Source of the DNA: Chryseobacterium phocaeense
Lineage (GTDB): Bacteria; Bacteroidota; Bacteroidia; Flavobacteriales; Weeksellaceae
Assembly: GCF_900169075.1 (NCBI RefSeq)
Contig: NZ_LT827015.1
Location: 2,434,158-2,498,157 of the forward strand
Direction: 5' to 3'
Length of the DNA: 64,000 bases
Position 1 is the first letter of the stretch. Each line of letters begins with the position of its first letter. A program made the position numbers and the translations under genes. The notes below the pieces were generated by a model, which worked only from the letters and a program-made list of their open reading frames with translations, was not told the DNA's origin and searched no databases. This document shows, one piece after another, positions 45,780-54,398 of this stretch.

Positions 45780-46280
45780 TTATTTTAAAATAATCATTTG
45801 ATTGAGTTCACATTTAAAGCATCCGAGAATAAATTCCGTGTAATACAGCTGGGCTGTTGAAGCCTTTGTTTTATGGTGCAGTTCCAGTTTCTTGGATAAA
45901 ATGATTTCATTTTTGTAGGCGAATGAAAAATGCGCGAAAATTTTTTGATCCGATTCTTTCACAGGAGTTGCATATCCGGTGACAGATATTCCCCAGTCTG
46001 TATTGAATAATGCACTAACATTCAACGCCATTTCATCGGCAACTTCCTTAGAAACACAATCACACTTTATCGCTTCCTGCTCATCAACTTTCAAAAGTTT
46101 CAATTTTTCCTCAAGAGTGTAGGCGGTTATGCCGCCTTTAAAAAATTCAGAGGCATCTTTCATCTGCGAAAGTGAAAACTGCAGGCAGCCAGCAGTAACA
46201 CTTTCTGCCACAGAAACTGATTCATGGGCAGATTTCAGTGCCCCGCCGATATAATCCAACAAAGACTGTTTAAATTCCAT
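45780..46280 (-). CDS. CinA C-terminal domain protein
   Basis: A 166-residue stand-alone CinA C-terminal domain, as in nicotinamide-nucleotide amidase PncC, which removes the amide of NMN in the pyridine nucleotide cycle. SVAESVTAGCLQFSLSQM, FFKGGITAYT and WGISVTGYATP correspond to the active-site blocks. The last 60 residues diverge from PncC, so the substrate may differ. The ATG at 46278-46280 is 56 bp after the zinc dehydrogenase stop. A frameshifted paralog lies at 41792-42257. Confidence 0.8.
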   Translation of the reverse strand: MEFKQSLLDYIGGALKSAHESVSVAESVTAGCLQFSLSQMKDASEFFKGGITAYTLEEKLKLLKVDEQEAIKCDCVSKEVADEMALNVSALFNTDWGISVTGYATPVKESDQKIFAHFSFAYKNEIILSKKLELHHKTKASTAQLYYTEFILGCFKCELNQMIILK

Positions 46281-46336
46281 GAGAATACATTTAATTAATT
46301 AACAATACGCCTCTCCTAATACCATAGAGCTTTTAT

Positions 46337-47503
46337 TTATCTCCAGGGATCAAGCACTACTTTTACACATCCATCCTGCTTTTTATCAAATATTTCATAT
46401 CCTTTTGCCACCTCATTAAGGGAAAGGCGGTGCGTTATGATATCATCAAGTTTTACCTGCCCGGTTTCCACATATTTCATTAATTTATCAATAATTGCAT
46501 GAACCGGAGATTGCCCCGCTTTAAGCGTAATGCCTTTATCAAAAAGCTGACCTACCCTAAAATTGTCATAATTCATGGGATAGACTCCTAATATGGAAAC
46601 AAAACCTCCGCGTCTTACGCCACTCATACACGCATCCAGCACTTTGATAGAACCTTTTTCAAAATTGACAACTGCCTTTGCTCTGTCTATCAGATTTCTG
46701 TCCGGTTCAAAGCCTACTGCATCTATGCATAAATCGGCACCTCTGCCATTGGTCATGCTTCTGATTTCGTCAACAGTCTGTTTGGCATCTTCCCAAAGAA
46801 TGGTTTCGCATCCTGTAAGATTTTTTATCTGATCCAATCTATATTGAAGGGTATCAATAACAATTACTTTTTTTGCATGATGAAGAATGGCACTTTTTAC
46901 CGCCATTGATCCCACCGGCCCTGCACCAAAAATAGCTACGGTTTCTCCGCCTTTAAGGTCCGCCCACATTACGCCGGTATACCCTGTAGGAAAAATATCG
47001 GTAAGAAAAAGCACTTGTTCATCGGTCAATGAATCAGAAACCTTTCTAGGTCCGAAATTAGCATAGGGAACTCTTACATATTGTGCCTGCCCGCCATTAT
47101 ACCCACCATACAGATCGGTATAACCAAACATGCCGCCACCTTTTTCAGTAACCAAACCCCCTTCGGGACCGTAATTTTCTATATTGGAGTTTTCACAGCC
47201 TGATGGTAAATCATGCTGGCAGAAATAACACCCTCCGCATGCAATCGGAAATGGTACCACAACTCTGTCGCCCGCTTGTAGGTGATTGATGTTTTTTCCT
47301 ACTTCCTCCACAATTCCCATAAACTCATGTCCCATTACCATAGGACGCGGCTGAGGAATTCCTCCCGAATACATGTGAAGGTCACTACCGCAGATTGCGG
47401 TGGAAGTTACACGAAGGATGATATCATTTTGATCTTCAATCTTTGGATCATCGACGGTATCGCAGGTAATGTTACCCGGCGAATGAAAAACTGCTGCTTT
47501 CAT
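46337..47503 (-). CDS. zinc-dependent alcohol dehydrogenase (formaldehyde-dehydrogenase-like)
   Basis: A 388-residue medium-chain zinc dehydrogenase. ICGSDLHMYSGG and GHEFMGIVEEVG supply the catalytic zinc ligands (Cys and His), and CGGCYFCQHDLPSGCEN holds the four cysteines of the structural zinc. GAGPVGSMAVKSA is the NAD-binding site. The long form with the extra loop after the structural zinc is that of glutathione-independent formaldehyde dehydrogenase-like proteins. I use the ATG at 47501-47503, which starts the conserved MKAAVFHSPG; an ATG at 47551 would add 16 unrelated residues. It heads a likely operon with the CinA-like and SDR genes. Confidence 0.87.
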   Translation of the reverse strand: MKAAVFHSPGNITCDTVDDPKIEDQNDIILRVTSTAICGSDLHMYSGGIPQPRPMVMGHEFMGIVEEVGKNINHLQAGDRVVVPFPIACGGCYFCQHDLPSGCENSNIENYGPEGGLVTEKGGGMFGYTDLYGGYNGGQAQYVRVPYANFGPRKVSDSLTDEQVLFLTDIFPTGYTGVMWADLKGGETVAIFGAGPVGSMAVKSAILHHAKKVIVIDTLQYRLDQIKNLTGCETILWEDAKQTVDEIRSMTNGRGADLCIDAVGFEPDRNLIDRAKAVVNFEKGSIKVLDACMSGVRRGGFVSILGVYPMNYDNFRVGQLFDKGITLKAGQSPVHAIIDKLMKYVETGQVKLDDIITHRLSLNEVAKGYEIFDKKQDGCVKVVLDPWR

Positions 47504-47675
47504 ATTGTTATATTTTATAGTTTGGTGTTTATACGTTATCAATGTGATCATCAGACTCTAAAAGCTCATGCATTGGACATTTCAAATTGTAATTTGATTA
47601 AAATGGCTGACGAGAGACCTGGCTAAAGTTTTTTATACTTCAGCAATGGTAGAGGATCTCCTCCTTCCTAAACAG

Positions 47676-47909
47676 CTACAGGTAGTGTATCGACAATAAA
47701 TACATGAGGCAAAGGGAGCTTAAAGTAATCCCGAGAATGCTTAGCACTCTTCCTGTTTTTAAATTGTCGAAATTGGTATAGTTTCCTTTATTTTTATCAT
47801 ATACTTTTTTATCTCTTCTGTAAAGAAAGAGAGCGATGCTTCCGGTTAGTATTCCCGGGATTCCATAACAGCAGCATAAGGCTACAGAAGAAATTCCGAG
47901 CACTAGCAC
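47676..47909 (-). CDS. CCC-motif small membrane protein, start unclear
   Basis: A 77-residue protein with two membrane helices. VALCCCYGIPGILTGSIALF holds the triple-cysteine motif of a conserved Bacteroidota family, and NLKTGRVLSILGITLSSLCL is the second helix. From the GTG at 47907-47909 the protein starts inside the family: the nine codons before it read NSKLPNATA, which matches the usual N terminus, but no ATG, GTG or TTG is available upstream in that frame. Either a rare start is used or the true start codon was lost. Confidence 0.65.
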   Translation of the reverse strand: MLVLGISSVALCCCYGIPGILTGSIALFLYRRDKKVYDKNKGNYTNFDNLKTGRVLSILGITLSSLCLMYLLSIHYL

Positions 47910-48105
47910 GGCTGTGGCATTGGGTAATTTGGAATTCCTTATGATGATAGATTTTGAAACCAGTAGATTATTCCAGTAATAAAATGCAGCCGGCAGTAAA
48001 GATTAAATACTGTCTTTATAAAACATTAATTTTCTGGCTTACAAATCAATAATGTAAACAATCAAATCCGTCAGCATCAGATTTTCAGAAACAATATACA
48101 GTCTT

Positions 48106-48157
48106 TCGAATAATATCCGATAACCCTTTCAAGGCAGATTACCGGATATTTATTCGA
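48106..48157 (-). terminator. terminator downstream of DUF4142 gene
   Basis: Arms 48106-48123 and 48139-48157 pair over about 17 bp with one bulge (around AATATCCGATAA and TTACCGGATATT), 3 bp beyond the stop of the DUF4142 gene on the minus strand. Confidence 0.65.
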
Positions 48158-48159
48158 CA

Positions 48160-48771
48160 TTATTTTACATCATCTTTTGCTTTTTTAGATTCCATTAAAT
48201 GATGATCTAAAGTGGGAAGAATTTTAGTGGCAAAATTTTTCAGAGAGGATTCGGAGCCGTCAGCAGCTTCTTTCTTAAAATCAGCTATTGTTTTTTCATG
48301 ATCCTTAACCATCATATCAGTATACATGCGATCAAAATCAGCTCCTTTTTTAGCTTTAAGATCATCATATTTTTTCTGTTGGTCTGCATCTAAGGCGGCA
48401 GGTAAAGTGTAAGCCGTTTTAGAAGCCCACTGCTTTAATTCTTCGTTGGCTTTGGTGTGATCCTTTACCATCATTTCACCCAGTTTTTTAACTGTTGGGT
48501 TGGTCGCATTTCGGGATGCTAATTCTCCCGCCATCACTTCCATCATTCCTCCTTTTGCTGCTGCATCAGCAAATTTTCGATCCTGATCATTTAATGATGT
48601 TGTTTCAGAGGACGTTTGGGAAGTTGAAAGAGAATCTCCAGGCATTGCACCCGAATCCACAGGAGCTGACATTTCGCTGTGATCAGCCGAATGATCAACA
48701 GTAGCGGTTTCTTTTTTGTTACATGCCGTTATTGCAGCAATGGTTACAAAGATTAGAATTGTCTTTTTCAT
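48160..48771 (-). CDS. DUF4142 lipoprotein
   Basis: A 203-residue exported protein. The lipobox is ITAC (Cys about 17), then a His/Ser/Thr-rich linker of about 45 residues. From LNDQDRKFADAAAKGGMMEV starts a four-helix DUF4142 domain with two repeats of the form MVKDHTKANEEL and MVKDHEKTIADF, the family's paired helices, related to ferritin-like folds. DUF4142 proteins are often stress-induced envelope proteins, consistent with the catalase gene 54 bp upstream on the same strand. The start is the ATG at 48769-48771. Confidence 0.82.
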   Translation of the reverse strand: MKKTILIFVTIAAITACNKKETATVDHSADHSEMSAPVDSGAMPGDSLSTSQTSSETTSLNDQDRKFADAAAKGGMMEVMAGELASRNATNPTVKKLGEMMVKDHTKANEELKQWASKTAYTLPAALDADQQKKYDDLKAKKGADFDRMYTDMMVKDHEKTIADFKKEAADGSESSLKNFATKILPTLDHHLMESKKAKDDVK

Positions 48772-48825
48772 AATATTTTAATTTGTTGGTGTTGATATGA
48801 ATGTCAAGTAGTTTCTACTCATTTT

Positions 48826-50970
48826 TTATACTAATCCGTTTCTTTCTTTTTCAAACTGCCAAACCCTGTGATTAGCTATCGCCTCAACAAATAAGTCATC
48901 AGAATCAGCATCCTTAGCAGAAATTACTCCAGGATCATCATGTTTGATCGATGCCACATCTGTAAGGTTTTTGATTACTTCAGTATCATACCCAAAGTAA
49001 ATGGCTTTACAGTGACGGAATGCCTCATTAATAAAATCAACCGTCATATTTTTATTTCCAGGCTTTACAAATCCTTCTGCAGATTTTGCACCGCCACAGA
49101 TATACAGGGCATCAAAGCAAACACTTGAAGTTGTAGATAATGAATGATCCGGAATGTACGTCTGGCCGTCCGAAGATTTTACCGGTGCTACGGAATCCGC
49201 AATATATTGTACAACTGCACCCAGCCCTTCTAATTTTTCTATTAAATGATCGGTAGAAGCAGCATCAAACCCATCAGTCATCATAAAGCCAATTACACGG
49301 CTCTCAATGGTATCTTTAACAGTATTGGCCATACTCAGCGCTTCTGAAAATTTTATGGAAGGTTCAGTTTCTGCACTTTGGAGACTTGCTGGATCGGCAT
49401 CTGCAGGAATACTTTGATTGGGCTGATCGAGAATTTTAACCTCAACACCTAATCTGGATGCTACTTCCTGAGCCAAATCTTTGTTTACAAAAGCTAACTG
49501 ACCCACCATTCGTTCTCTGATGGCAGGAAGCGTTACTTTTGAAAGCTCAAAAACCAATGCATTTTGCAGATGCGTTTTTTCAAAGGCAGACTGACTGTTG
49601 TAAAATAATTTTGCCTGAGAATAATGGTCTACAAAGCTTGAGCTTCTTGCCCTTACTTTATGTCCTTCTACCCGCTCCTCCTGGGAGACAAAACCACCTT
49701 CTTTCACCATGGCCTGAAAAGGGCACCCTCCACCCATTGAATTAGGCTCGTAACTTACTTTTCCTTTAACGATCTGCTGACGCATGTGTCCATCACGCTG
49801 ATTATTTTGAATGGTTGTAATGGACCTGTTGATCGGAATTTCATGAAAATTCGGAGAACCTAATCTGGTAAGCTGAGTATCGGTGTATGAGAAAAGTCTT
49901 CCCTGTAAAAGAGGATCATTGGTAAAATCTATGCCGGGAACAATATGACCGGGATGAAATGCTACCTGCTCTGTTTCCGCAAAGAAATTATCCGGATTTC
50001 GGTTTAATGTTAAAGTTCCTACAAGTTCCACAGGAACAAGCTCTTCCGGGATAATTTTTGTAGGATCAAGGAGATCAAAATCAAATTTGTGCTCGTCTTT
50101 TTCAGGAACTACCTGCACTCCGAAATCCCACTCAGGGAAAGCTCCGTTCTCAATGGCTTCCCAAAGGTCACGGCGATGAAAATCTGGATCATTTCCTGAA
50201 ATTTTCTGTGCTTCGGGCCACGCCACCGAATGGACTCCCAATTTGGGTTTAAAATGAAATTTCACAAAATGTACATCGCCCTGTTCATTGATAAATTTGA
50301 AGGAATGCACGCCAAAACCTTCCATCATACGGAAGCTTCTCGGGATCGCACGATCACTCATCAACCACATAATCATATGGGTACTCTCTGGCATTAATGA
50401 AATGAAATCCCAAAAAGTATTGTGAGCCGAAGCAGCTTGCGGAATCTCATTATCCGGCTCTGGTTTTACCGCATGGACCAGATCCGGAAATTTGATTGCA
50501 TCCTGAATAAAAAAGACAGGCATATTATTGGCAACCAAGTCATAAACGCCTTCTTCAGTATAAAATTTCACAGCAAATCCTCTTACATCTCGGGCAAGAT
50601 CTGTACTTCCTCTACTTCCGGCAACGGTAGAAAAACGCACAAATACAGGAGTCTCTTCATCGATATTGTTTAAAAATTTAGCTTTCGTATATTTTGCCAG
50701 ACTTTTATTTAATTTAAAAACACCGTGAGCCCCGGAACCTCTTGCATGAACTACTCTTTCCGGAATTCGTTCATGATCAAAATGAGTAATTTTTTCTCTG
50801 AGAATAAAATCTTCAAGAAGAGAAGGTCCTCTTTCTCCTGCTTTCAGAGAGTCCTGATTGTTATTGATCTTTAATCCCTGATTAGTGGTCAGTTTTTCAT
50901 TGCTGTTATCCGTTGTATGATCTTGAAGTTGATCACGCTTCGAGTTTGATCCCAAATTTTCATTTTCCAT
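48826..50970 (-). CDS. katE: large-subunit catalase (HPII type)
   Basis: A 714-residue monofunctional haem catalase that converts H2O2 to water and oxygen. The distal His is in RVVHARGSGAHG (His75), the distal Asn in DLVANNMPVFF (148-149), and the proximal Tyr in RLFSYTDTQLTRLG. The extra C-terminal 150 residues (VIGFMMTDGFDAASTDHLIE) are the flavodoxin/DJ-1-like domain of clade 2 large catalases such as E. coli HPII. No signal peptide, so cytosolic. A class II Crp/Fnr-type promoter about 285 bp upstream probably drives it, making it part of the local stress regulon. Confidence 0.93.
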   Translation of the reverse strand: MENENLGSNSKRDQLQDHTTDNSNEKLTTNQGLKINNNQDSLKAGERGPSLLEDFILREKITHFDHERIPERVVHARGSGAHGVFKLNKSLAKYTKAKFLNNIDEETPVFVRFSTVAGSRGSTDLARDVRGFAVKFYTEEGVYDLVANNMPVFFIQDAIKFPDLVHAVKPEPDNEIPQAASAHNTFWDFISLMPESTHMIMWLMSDRAIPRSFRMMEGFGVHSFKFINEQGDVHFVKFHFKPKLGVHSVAWPEAQKISGNDPDFHRRDLWEAIENGAFPEWDFGVQVVPEKDEHKFDFDLLDPTKIIPEELVPVELVGTLTLNRNPDNFFAETEQVAFHPGHIVPGIDFTNDPLLQGRLFSYTDTQLTRLGSPNFHEIPINRSITTIQNNQRDGHMRQQIVKGKVSYEPNSMGGGCPFQAMVKEGGFVSQEERVEGHKVRARSSSFVDHYSQAKLFYNSQSAFEKTHLQNALVFELSKVTLPAIRERMVGQLAFVNKDLAQEVASRLGVEVKILDQPNQSIPADADPASLQSAETEPSIKFSEALSMANTVKDTIESRVIGFMMTDGFDAASTDHLIEKLEGLGAVVQYIADSVAPVKSSDGQTYIPDHSLSTTSSVCFDALYICGGAKSAEGFVKPGNKNMTVDFINEAFRHCKAIYFGYDTEVIKNLTDVASIKHDDPGVISAKDADSDDLFVEAIANHRVWQFEKERNGLV

Positions 50971-51169
50971 ATTTCTTCTTATTGCGATTTGATGTATGTG
51001 ATGTTGACTTAGTATTTAATTTACAATATCAGCAAATGCGATACGGCAAATTGTTTTAGGATGATTATCCAACTCATTATTATATTATGAATAAAGTTTC
51101 TTTTGGAAAAAGGAGAATAATTAAACGAACTGTACACATTAAAAAATGGAGCGGAATATCATCTACTTT

Positions 51170-51235
51170 CTAAATTGCTTTATAAAATGGTAAGCCGCAC
51201 AGGTTAATCTGTGTGTATTTATAATTGGTGCTCAT
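51170..51235 (-). CDS. possible 21-codon leader ORF upstream of katE
   Basis: An ATG at 51233-51235 begins 21 codons starting MSTNYKYTQINLCGLPFYK and ending at TAG 51170-51172. It starts only about 20 nt after the start site predicted from the -7 element at 51261-51268, so it would be the first thing translated in a 285-nt leader before katE. Length alone gives little statistical support; position is the main argument. Confidence 0.25.
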   Translation of the reverse strand: MSTNYKYTQINLCGLPFYKAI

Positions 51236-51260
51236 ATAATTTTTATTTTATGGTGTATTT

Positions 51261-51305
51261 CAAAATTACAACTCCATAAAAATCTACCTTATGACTTAGG
51301 TCATA
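51261..51305 (-). promoter_or_regulatory. Crp/Fnr-type class II promoter upstream of katE
   Basis: The box TATGACTTAGGTCATA (51290-51305) is a perfect six-base-arm palindrome. The -7 element TAATTTTG (51268 to 51261, minus strand) matches TAnnTTTG. The distance from box centre to the end of the -7 is 36.5 bp, identical to the lipoprotein promoter at 44286-44330. The transcript would have a leader of about 285 nt before katE. Confidence 0.6.
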
Positions 51306-51482
51306 TTGCAATAATTTATCACAGCAATACCTAAAAAAAATATAAATGTTGAAGTATTTATTGCCACTTATCTATTCCAAGTATGAAGAATATGCTTTTT
51401 AAATTCTTTGGTCTGGTTAAATTTATTCCAATCATCAGATGGCATCGAATGTTAATATGATAAATAGGCATGATTGAAATGA

Positions 51483-52079
51483 TTAATAAAATATTTTTCC
51501 ACCAATATTTTTTACAATATTTTCACGTTCCATTTTTTTTAATACTCTTATCACAGTTTCTATTCTCAGTCCTGTTAGTGAGGCAATTTCAAGACGGGTA
51601 TAGGGAATTTGATAGGCGTATTGTTCTGTCACATTATGATATTGCTTCAAACAGTCCATTACACAGATTATTTTACTGAAGGTGTTTGTGGATGATAAAT
51701 TATTTAGCATCACATAACGGTAGTGCATTCTTTCAGCGGTATATTGATAAAGTTTAAATAATATGCTTTTATCACTGTGAATCAGATCAAAAAATCTAGC
51801 TATTCCAACTTTAATAACTGCTACATCATTCATTGCTACTGCATTGACTGGATAAGGCCTTTCGGAAAATATAAAAGTTTCTCCAAGACAGTGCCCGGCC
51901 GAAGGTAAACTATGGATAAATTCTTTTCCTTCCTGATGATAATTGTTGATTTTTACATTGCCATATTTTATCTGAAAATAAAATTTTGGTATTTCCGATT
52001 CTCTAAATATCATATCATTTTTGGTGAATTTCACTAATTGTCCTCCATAATGAAAGAGTAAATCTTCATCAACCAGCAT
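51483..52079 (-). CDS. Crp/Fnr family transcriptional regulator (1)
   Basis: A 198-residue regulator. The N-terminal cyclic-nucleotide-binding-like barrel (about 10-120) contains FYFQIKYGNVKINNYHQEGK and GETFIFSERPYPVNAVA. The C-terminal winged helix has YTRLEIASLTGLRIETVIRV as the recognition part. No N-terminal cysteine cluster is present, so it is unlikely to hold an Fe-S sensor like FNR. It is the closest relative, by eye, of the two plus-strand regulators that follow. Its own promoter region carries two palindromes, so autoregulation is likely. Confidence 0.88.
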   Translation of the reverse strand: MLVDEDLLFHYGGQLVKFTKNDMIFRESEIPKFYFQIKYGNVKINNYHQEGKEFIHSLPSAGHCLGETFIFSERPYPVNAVAMNDVAVIKVGIARFFDLIHSDKSILFKLYQYTAERMHYRYVMLNNLSSTNTFSKIICVMDCLKQYHNVTEQYAYQIPYTRLEIASLTGLRIETVIRVLKKMERENIVKNIGGKIFY

Positions 52080-52140
52080 ATTGAAAAAATTATTAGGGGG
52101 TATTAAACTTGTACTAATTAAATTGCAGGATTAAAAAAAA

Positions 52141-52154
52141 GTGACATATATCAC
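52141..52154. promoter_or_regulatory. Crp-like palindrome GTGA-N6-TCAC
   Basis: GTGACATATATCAC fits both the E. coli CRP-type GTGA-N6-TCAC and the local TGAC-N4-RTCA pattern. It lies 62 bp upstream of the regulator-1 ATG and about 25-30 bp downstream of the start site expected from 52181-52188, a position suited to repression. Confidence 0.55.
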
Positions 52155-52180
52155 TGATAAGTGTACAATTAACTAGCATT

Positions 52181-52226
52181 CAAAGGTAATGGTAAAGGAC
52201 ACTTCACATGTATGACCTAAATCATA
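52181..52226 (-). promoter_or_regulatory. Crp/Fnr-type class II promoter of regulator 1
   Basis: The box TATGACCTAAATCATA (52211-52226) has perfect TATGA/TCATA arms. The -7 element TACCTTTG (52188 to 52181, minus strand) matches TAnnTTTG. Centre-to-end distance is 37.5 bp, one base more than at the lipoprotein and katE promoters. Leader about 95 nt to the ATG of regulator 1. Confidence 0.6.
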
Positions 52227-52446
52227 CGTACGAATTATGAGTACAAAATGTCAATCGTCAATTGAACAAGTTTACCTATGTGTATTTAAAAATTCTATAA
52301 AGCAATATAATCAAGAGATTTTTGGTTGCTGGTTTTATATTATCTTTAGAAAACAATTGTGCTTTTTCTTGCTAAAAGATTTAGTATAATCAGGAATATT
52401 AATCTTTGATATTCTACTAACTTTTATTCAAAAACATAATAGTATT

Positions 52447-53043
52447 ATGATTATCGATCAAAATCTTTTGCAGTTATACGGTGCAGAAACATCACAGTTT
52501 AAAGCCCATGAAACACTGTTTCAGGAAGGTAATACTCCAAAACTTTATTATCAGATAATAGAGGGCAGAGTTAAATTAAATCATTACGATGAAGACGGGA
52601 AAGAGATTATTCAAAGTATTTTGTTTTCAGGACAGAGTGTTTGTGAGTTGCTCCTTTTTATCACCGAAAAATATCCTGTCAATGCGATAACATTAACTCC
52701 TTGTGAAATCATTACCATTCCTAAAGACAACTTCTTTAAATTACTTACTGATCATCCGAATGTATCTTTAGATATCAACAAGTTTATATCCGAACGATTG
52801 TACCAAAAATTTGTCATGATGCAGCATAATTTATCATTGAGACCAGAGGTGAGGCTTTTGGGAATTCTTGACTACTTTAAAAGCTACAGCAATAACAAAG
52901 AAAAATATTCTTTTGAGGTTTATTTAACCAGAAAACAGATGGCTGCCATCACAGGTTTACGAATTGAAACCGTGATTAGAACTATTAAGAAAATGGAAAG
53001 TGGTCATATATTAAAATTGATTAACAGTAAAATATTTTACTAA
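52447..53043 (+). CDS. Crp/Fnr family transcriptional regulator (2)
   Basis: A 198-residue paralog of regulator 1, transcribed divergently from it. The sensor barrel contains LYYQIIEGRVKLNHYDEDGK and SGQSVCELLLFITEKYPVNA, and the winged helix has LTRKQMAAITGLRIETVIRT. No Fe-S cysteine pattern. The upstream 220 bp holds AATCTTTG-like and TATCTTTA-like -7 candidates but no palindrome at the class II distance in this direction. The palindrome 52211-52226 is shared intergenic space and might act on both genes. Confidence 0.88.
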   Translation: MIIDQNLLQLYGAETSQFKAHETLFQEGNTPKLYYQIIEGRVKLNHYDEDGKEIIQSILFSGQSVCELLLFITEKYPVNAITLTPCEIITIPKDNFFKLLTDHPNVSLDINKFISERLYQKFVMMQHNLSLRPEVRLLGILDYFKSYSNNKEKYSFEVYLTRKQMAAITGLRIETVIRTIKKMESGHILKLINSKIFY

Positions 53044-53629
53044 AACCTACTCATGATAATTGGTATTGGAAAGAGGAATCTTTCGAAGAAATAATTATAT
53101 CTATATATAGCAGCTATATCCTAATCTGTTATCTATTTCCATGTTTTTGTTTTAAGCTACTGGAAATTAACATATAAATCCTAATACGATCTAAAATCAA
53201 ATAATTATGATTTAATTAACGTATTTATAATTTAAGGCGTAAAATAGGTATATAAGTGCGTCCATCAATATGTTTTACATTTACAATCAATTAACTTTAT
53301 GATTAAAAAAAAGATAAAACATACATAGTATGATTCAAAACATATTATTTAAATAGTGTTCGCATTATATTTGCTGCATACTAATTGCTGATGAATTATA
53401 TAATCTCCTAACAAATTATGGAGCTTTAGCAACTTTCATATGGAATATCGTCTAATAAATATTATTAAAAAGGCGCAATTCACTTCATGATTTTCGACCA
53501 ACCTAAGTTAGAATGTTGCTTTAAAAACATACTGTAACATGCAGCAAAATTACGATACCCGTATTACGCTGATGATCCTACATTAGGAATTCAAGTCCAT
53601 TCATATCACTAACCACAAAAATTAAAAGT
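53044..53629. other. AT-rich intergenic region before regulator 3
   Basis: About 585 bp without a convincing gene. TATATTTG at 53366-53373 is a perfect -7 match but would leave a leader of more than 250 nt. No TGAC-N4-RTCA palindrome was found here. Confidence 0.4.
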
Positions 53630-54229
53630 ATGCTTTTTAAAGAAGAACTTCTACGTTCCATCGGAGCCGTAGAACAACATTATAATCCGGGAGACTATAT
53701 ATTCCACGAAGGCGCAAATCCCAAATTTTATTTTCAGCTAGTTAACGGCGATGTTAAACTAAATAACTATAATAGTTCAGGTAAAGAATTTATTCAAAGT
53801 ATTCTTACTTCCAAAGATCCTGTTGGAGAGTATATGTTATATACAGAAAACATGTATCCTATGAATGCTGTAGCTATTACAAACTGTACTATTATTAAAT
53901 TATGCTCGAATAAATTACTTCATTATTTAGACCAAAACCCCAACCTTTATGTGGACTTATGCAAATCACTATCAAAGCATCTTTATCGTAAATTCGTCCT
54001 TATGCAAAAAATATCGTGCCACAGTGCGGTTGAAAGACTAAAAGAGGTTCTGGAGCTAATGAAACAGGAACATGGAAATACTGCTACACCATTCACGTTT
54101 GAGGTTCCAATGACAAGACAGCAATTAGGATCATTAACGGGTTTATGCGTTGAAACTACAATTAGAGTTATAAAAAAAATGGAACGAGAAAAGATAGTTA
54201 GAATTGTAAATAGAAAAATTCTATACTAA
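53630..54229 (+). CDS. Crp/Fnr family transcriptional regulator (3)
   Basis: A 199-residue third paralog. Barrel segments FYFQLVNGDVKLNNYNSSGK and GEYMLYTENMYPMNAVA align with regulators 1 and 2, and the winged helix is MTRQQLGSLTGLCVETTIRV. It is followed 58 bp downstream by the broken start of a thioredoxin-reductase-like gene. In relatives, such regulators are often paired with an intact flavoprotein of that kind, so regulator 3 may have lost its partner. Confidence 0.88.
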   Translation: MLFKEELLRSIGAVEQHYNPGDYIFHEGANPKFYFQLVNGDVKLNNYNSSGKEFIQSILTSKDPVGEYMLYTENMYPMNAVAITNCTIIKLCSNKLLHYLDQNPNLYVDLCKSLSKHLYRKFVLMQKISCHSAVERLKEVLELMKQEHGNTATPFTFEVPMTRQQLGSLTGLCVETTIRVIKKMEREKIVRIVNRKILY

Positions 54230-54287
54230 CTCTGGTATACCACTTATTTACATGTTTATTTCGATATAAAGGAAATAACTTATTATT

Positions 54288-54398
54288 ATGATTAAGAATA
54301 CAATATTTGATGTCATTATAATTGGAGGAAGCTATTCAGGGCTTTCTGCTGCATTAAGCCTGGCGCGGTTCCGAAAAGAAATACTTATTATTGATTAA
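54288..54398 (+). pseudogene. N-terminal fragment of a thioredoxin-reductase-like flavoprotein
   Basis: Thirty-six codons from the ATG at 54288 encode a perfect FAD-binding start (FDVIIIGGSYSGLSAALSLA, then RKEILIID) and then stop at TAA 54396-54398. The intact family is about 300 residues, and the next strand motif expected after IID is absent in all frames nearby. It is the truncated remainder of an NAD(P)/FAD-dependent oxidoreductase. Confidence 0.7.

Noticed and set aside
48772..48825. TTGATATGAATGTCAA-like palindrome upstream of the DUF4142 gene as a Crp/Fnr box
   Set aside because: The half-sites are eight bases apart instead of six, and the DUF4142 gene lies only 54 bp behind katE and is probably read from that transcript.
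51013..51025. GTTGACTTAGTATTT near the katE start as a second Crp/Fnr box
   Set aside because: Only the left half-site matches; the right half lacks the TCA core.
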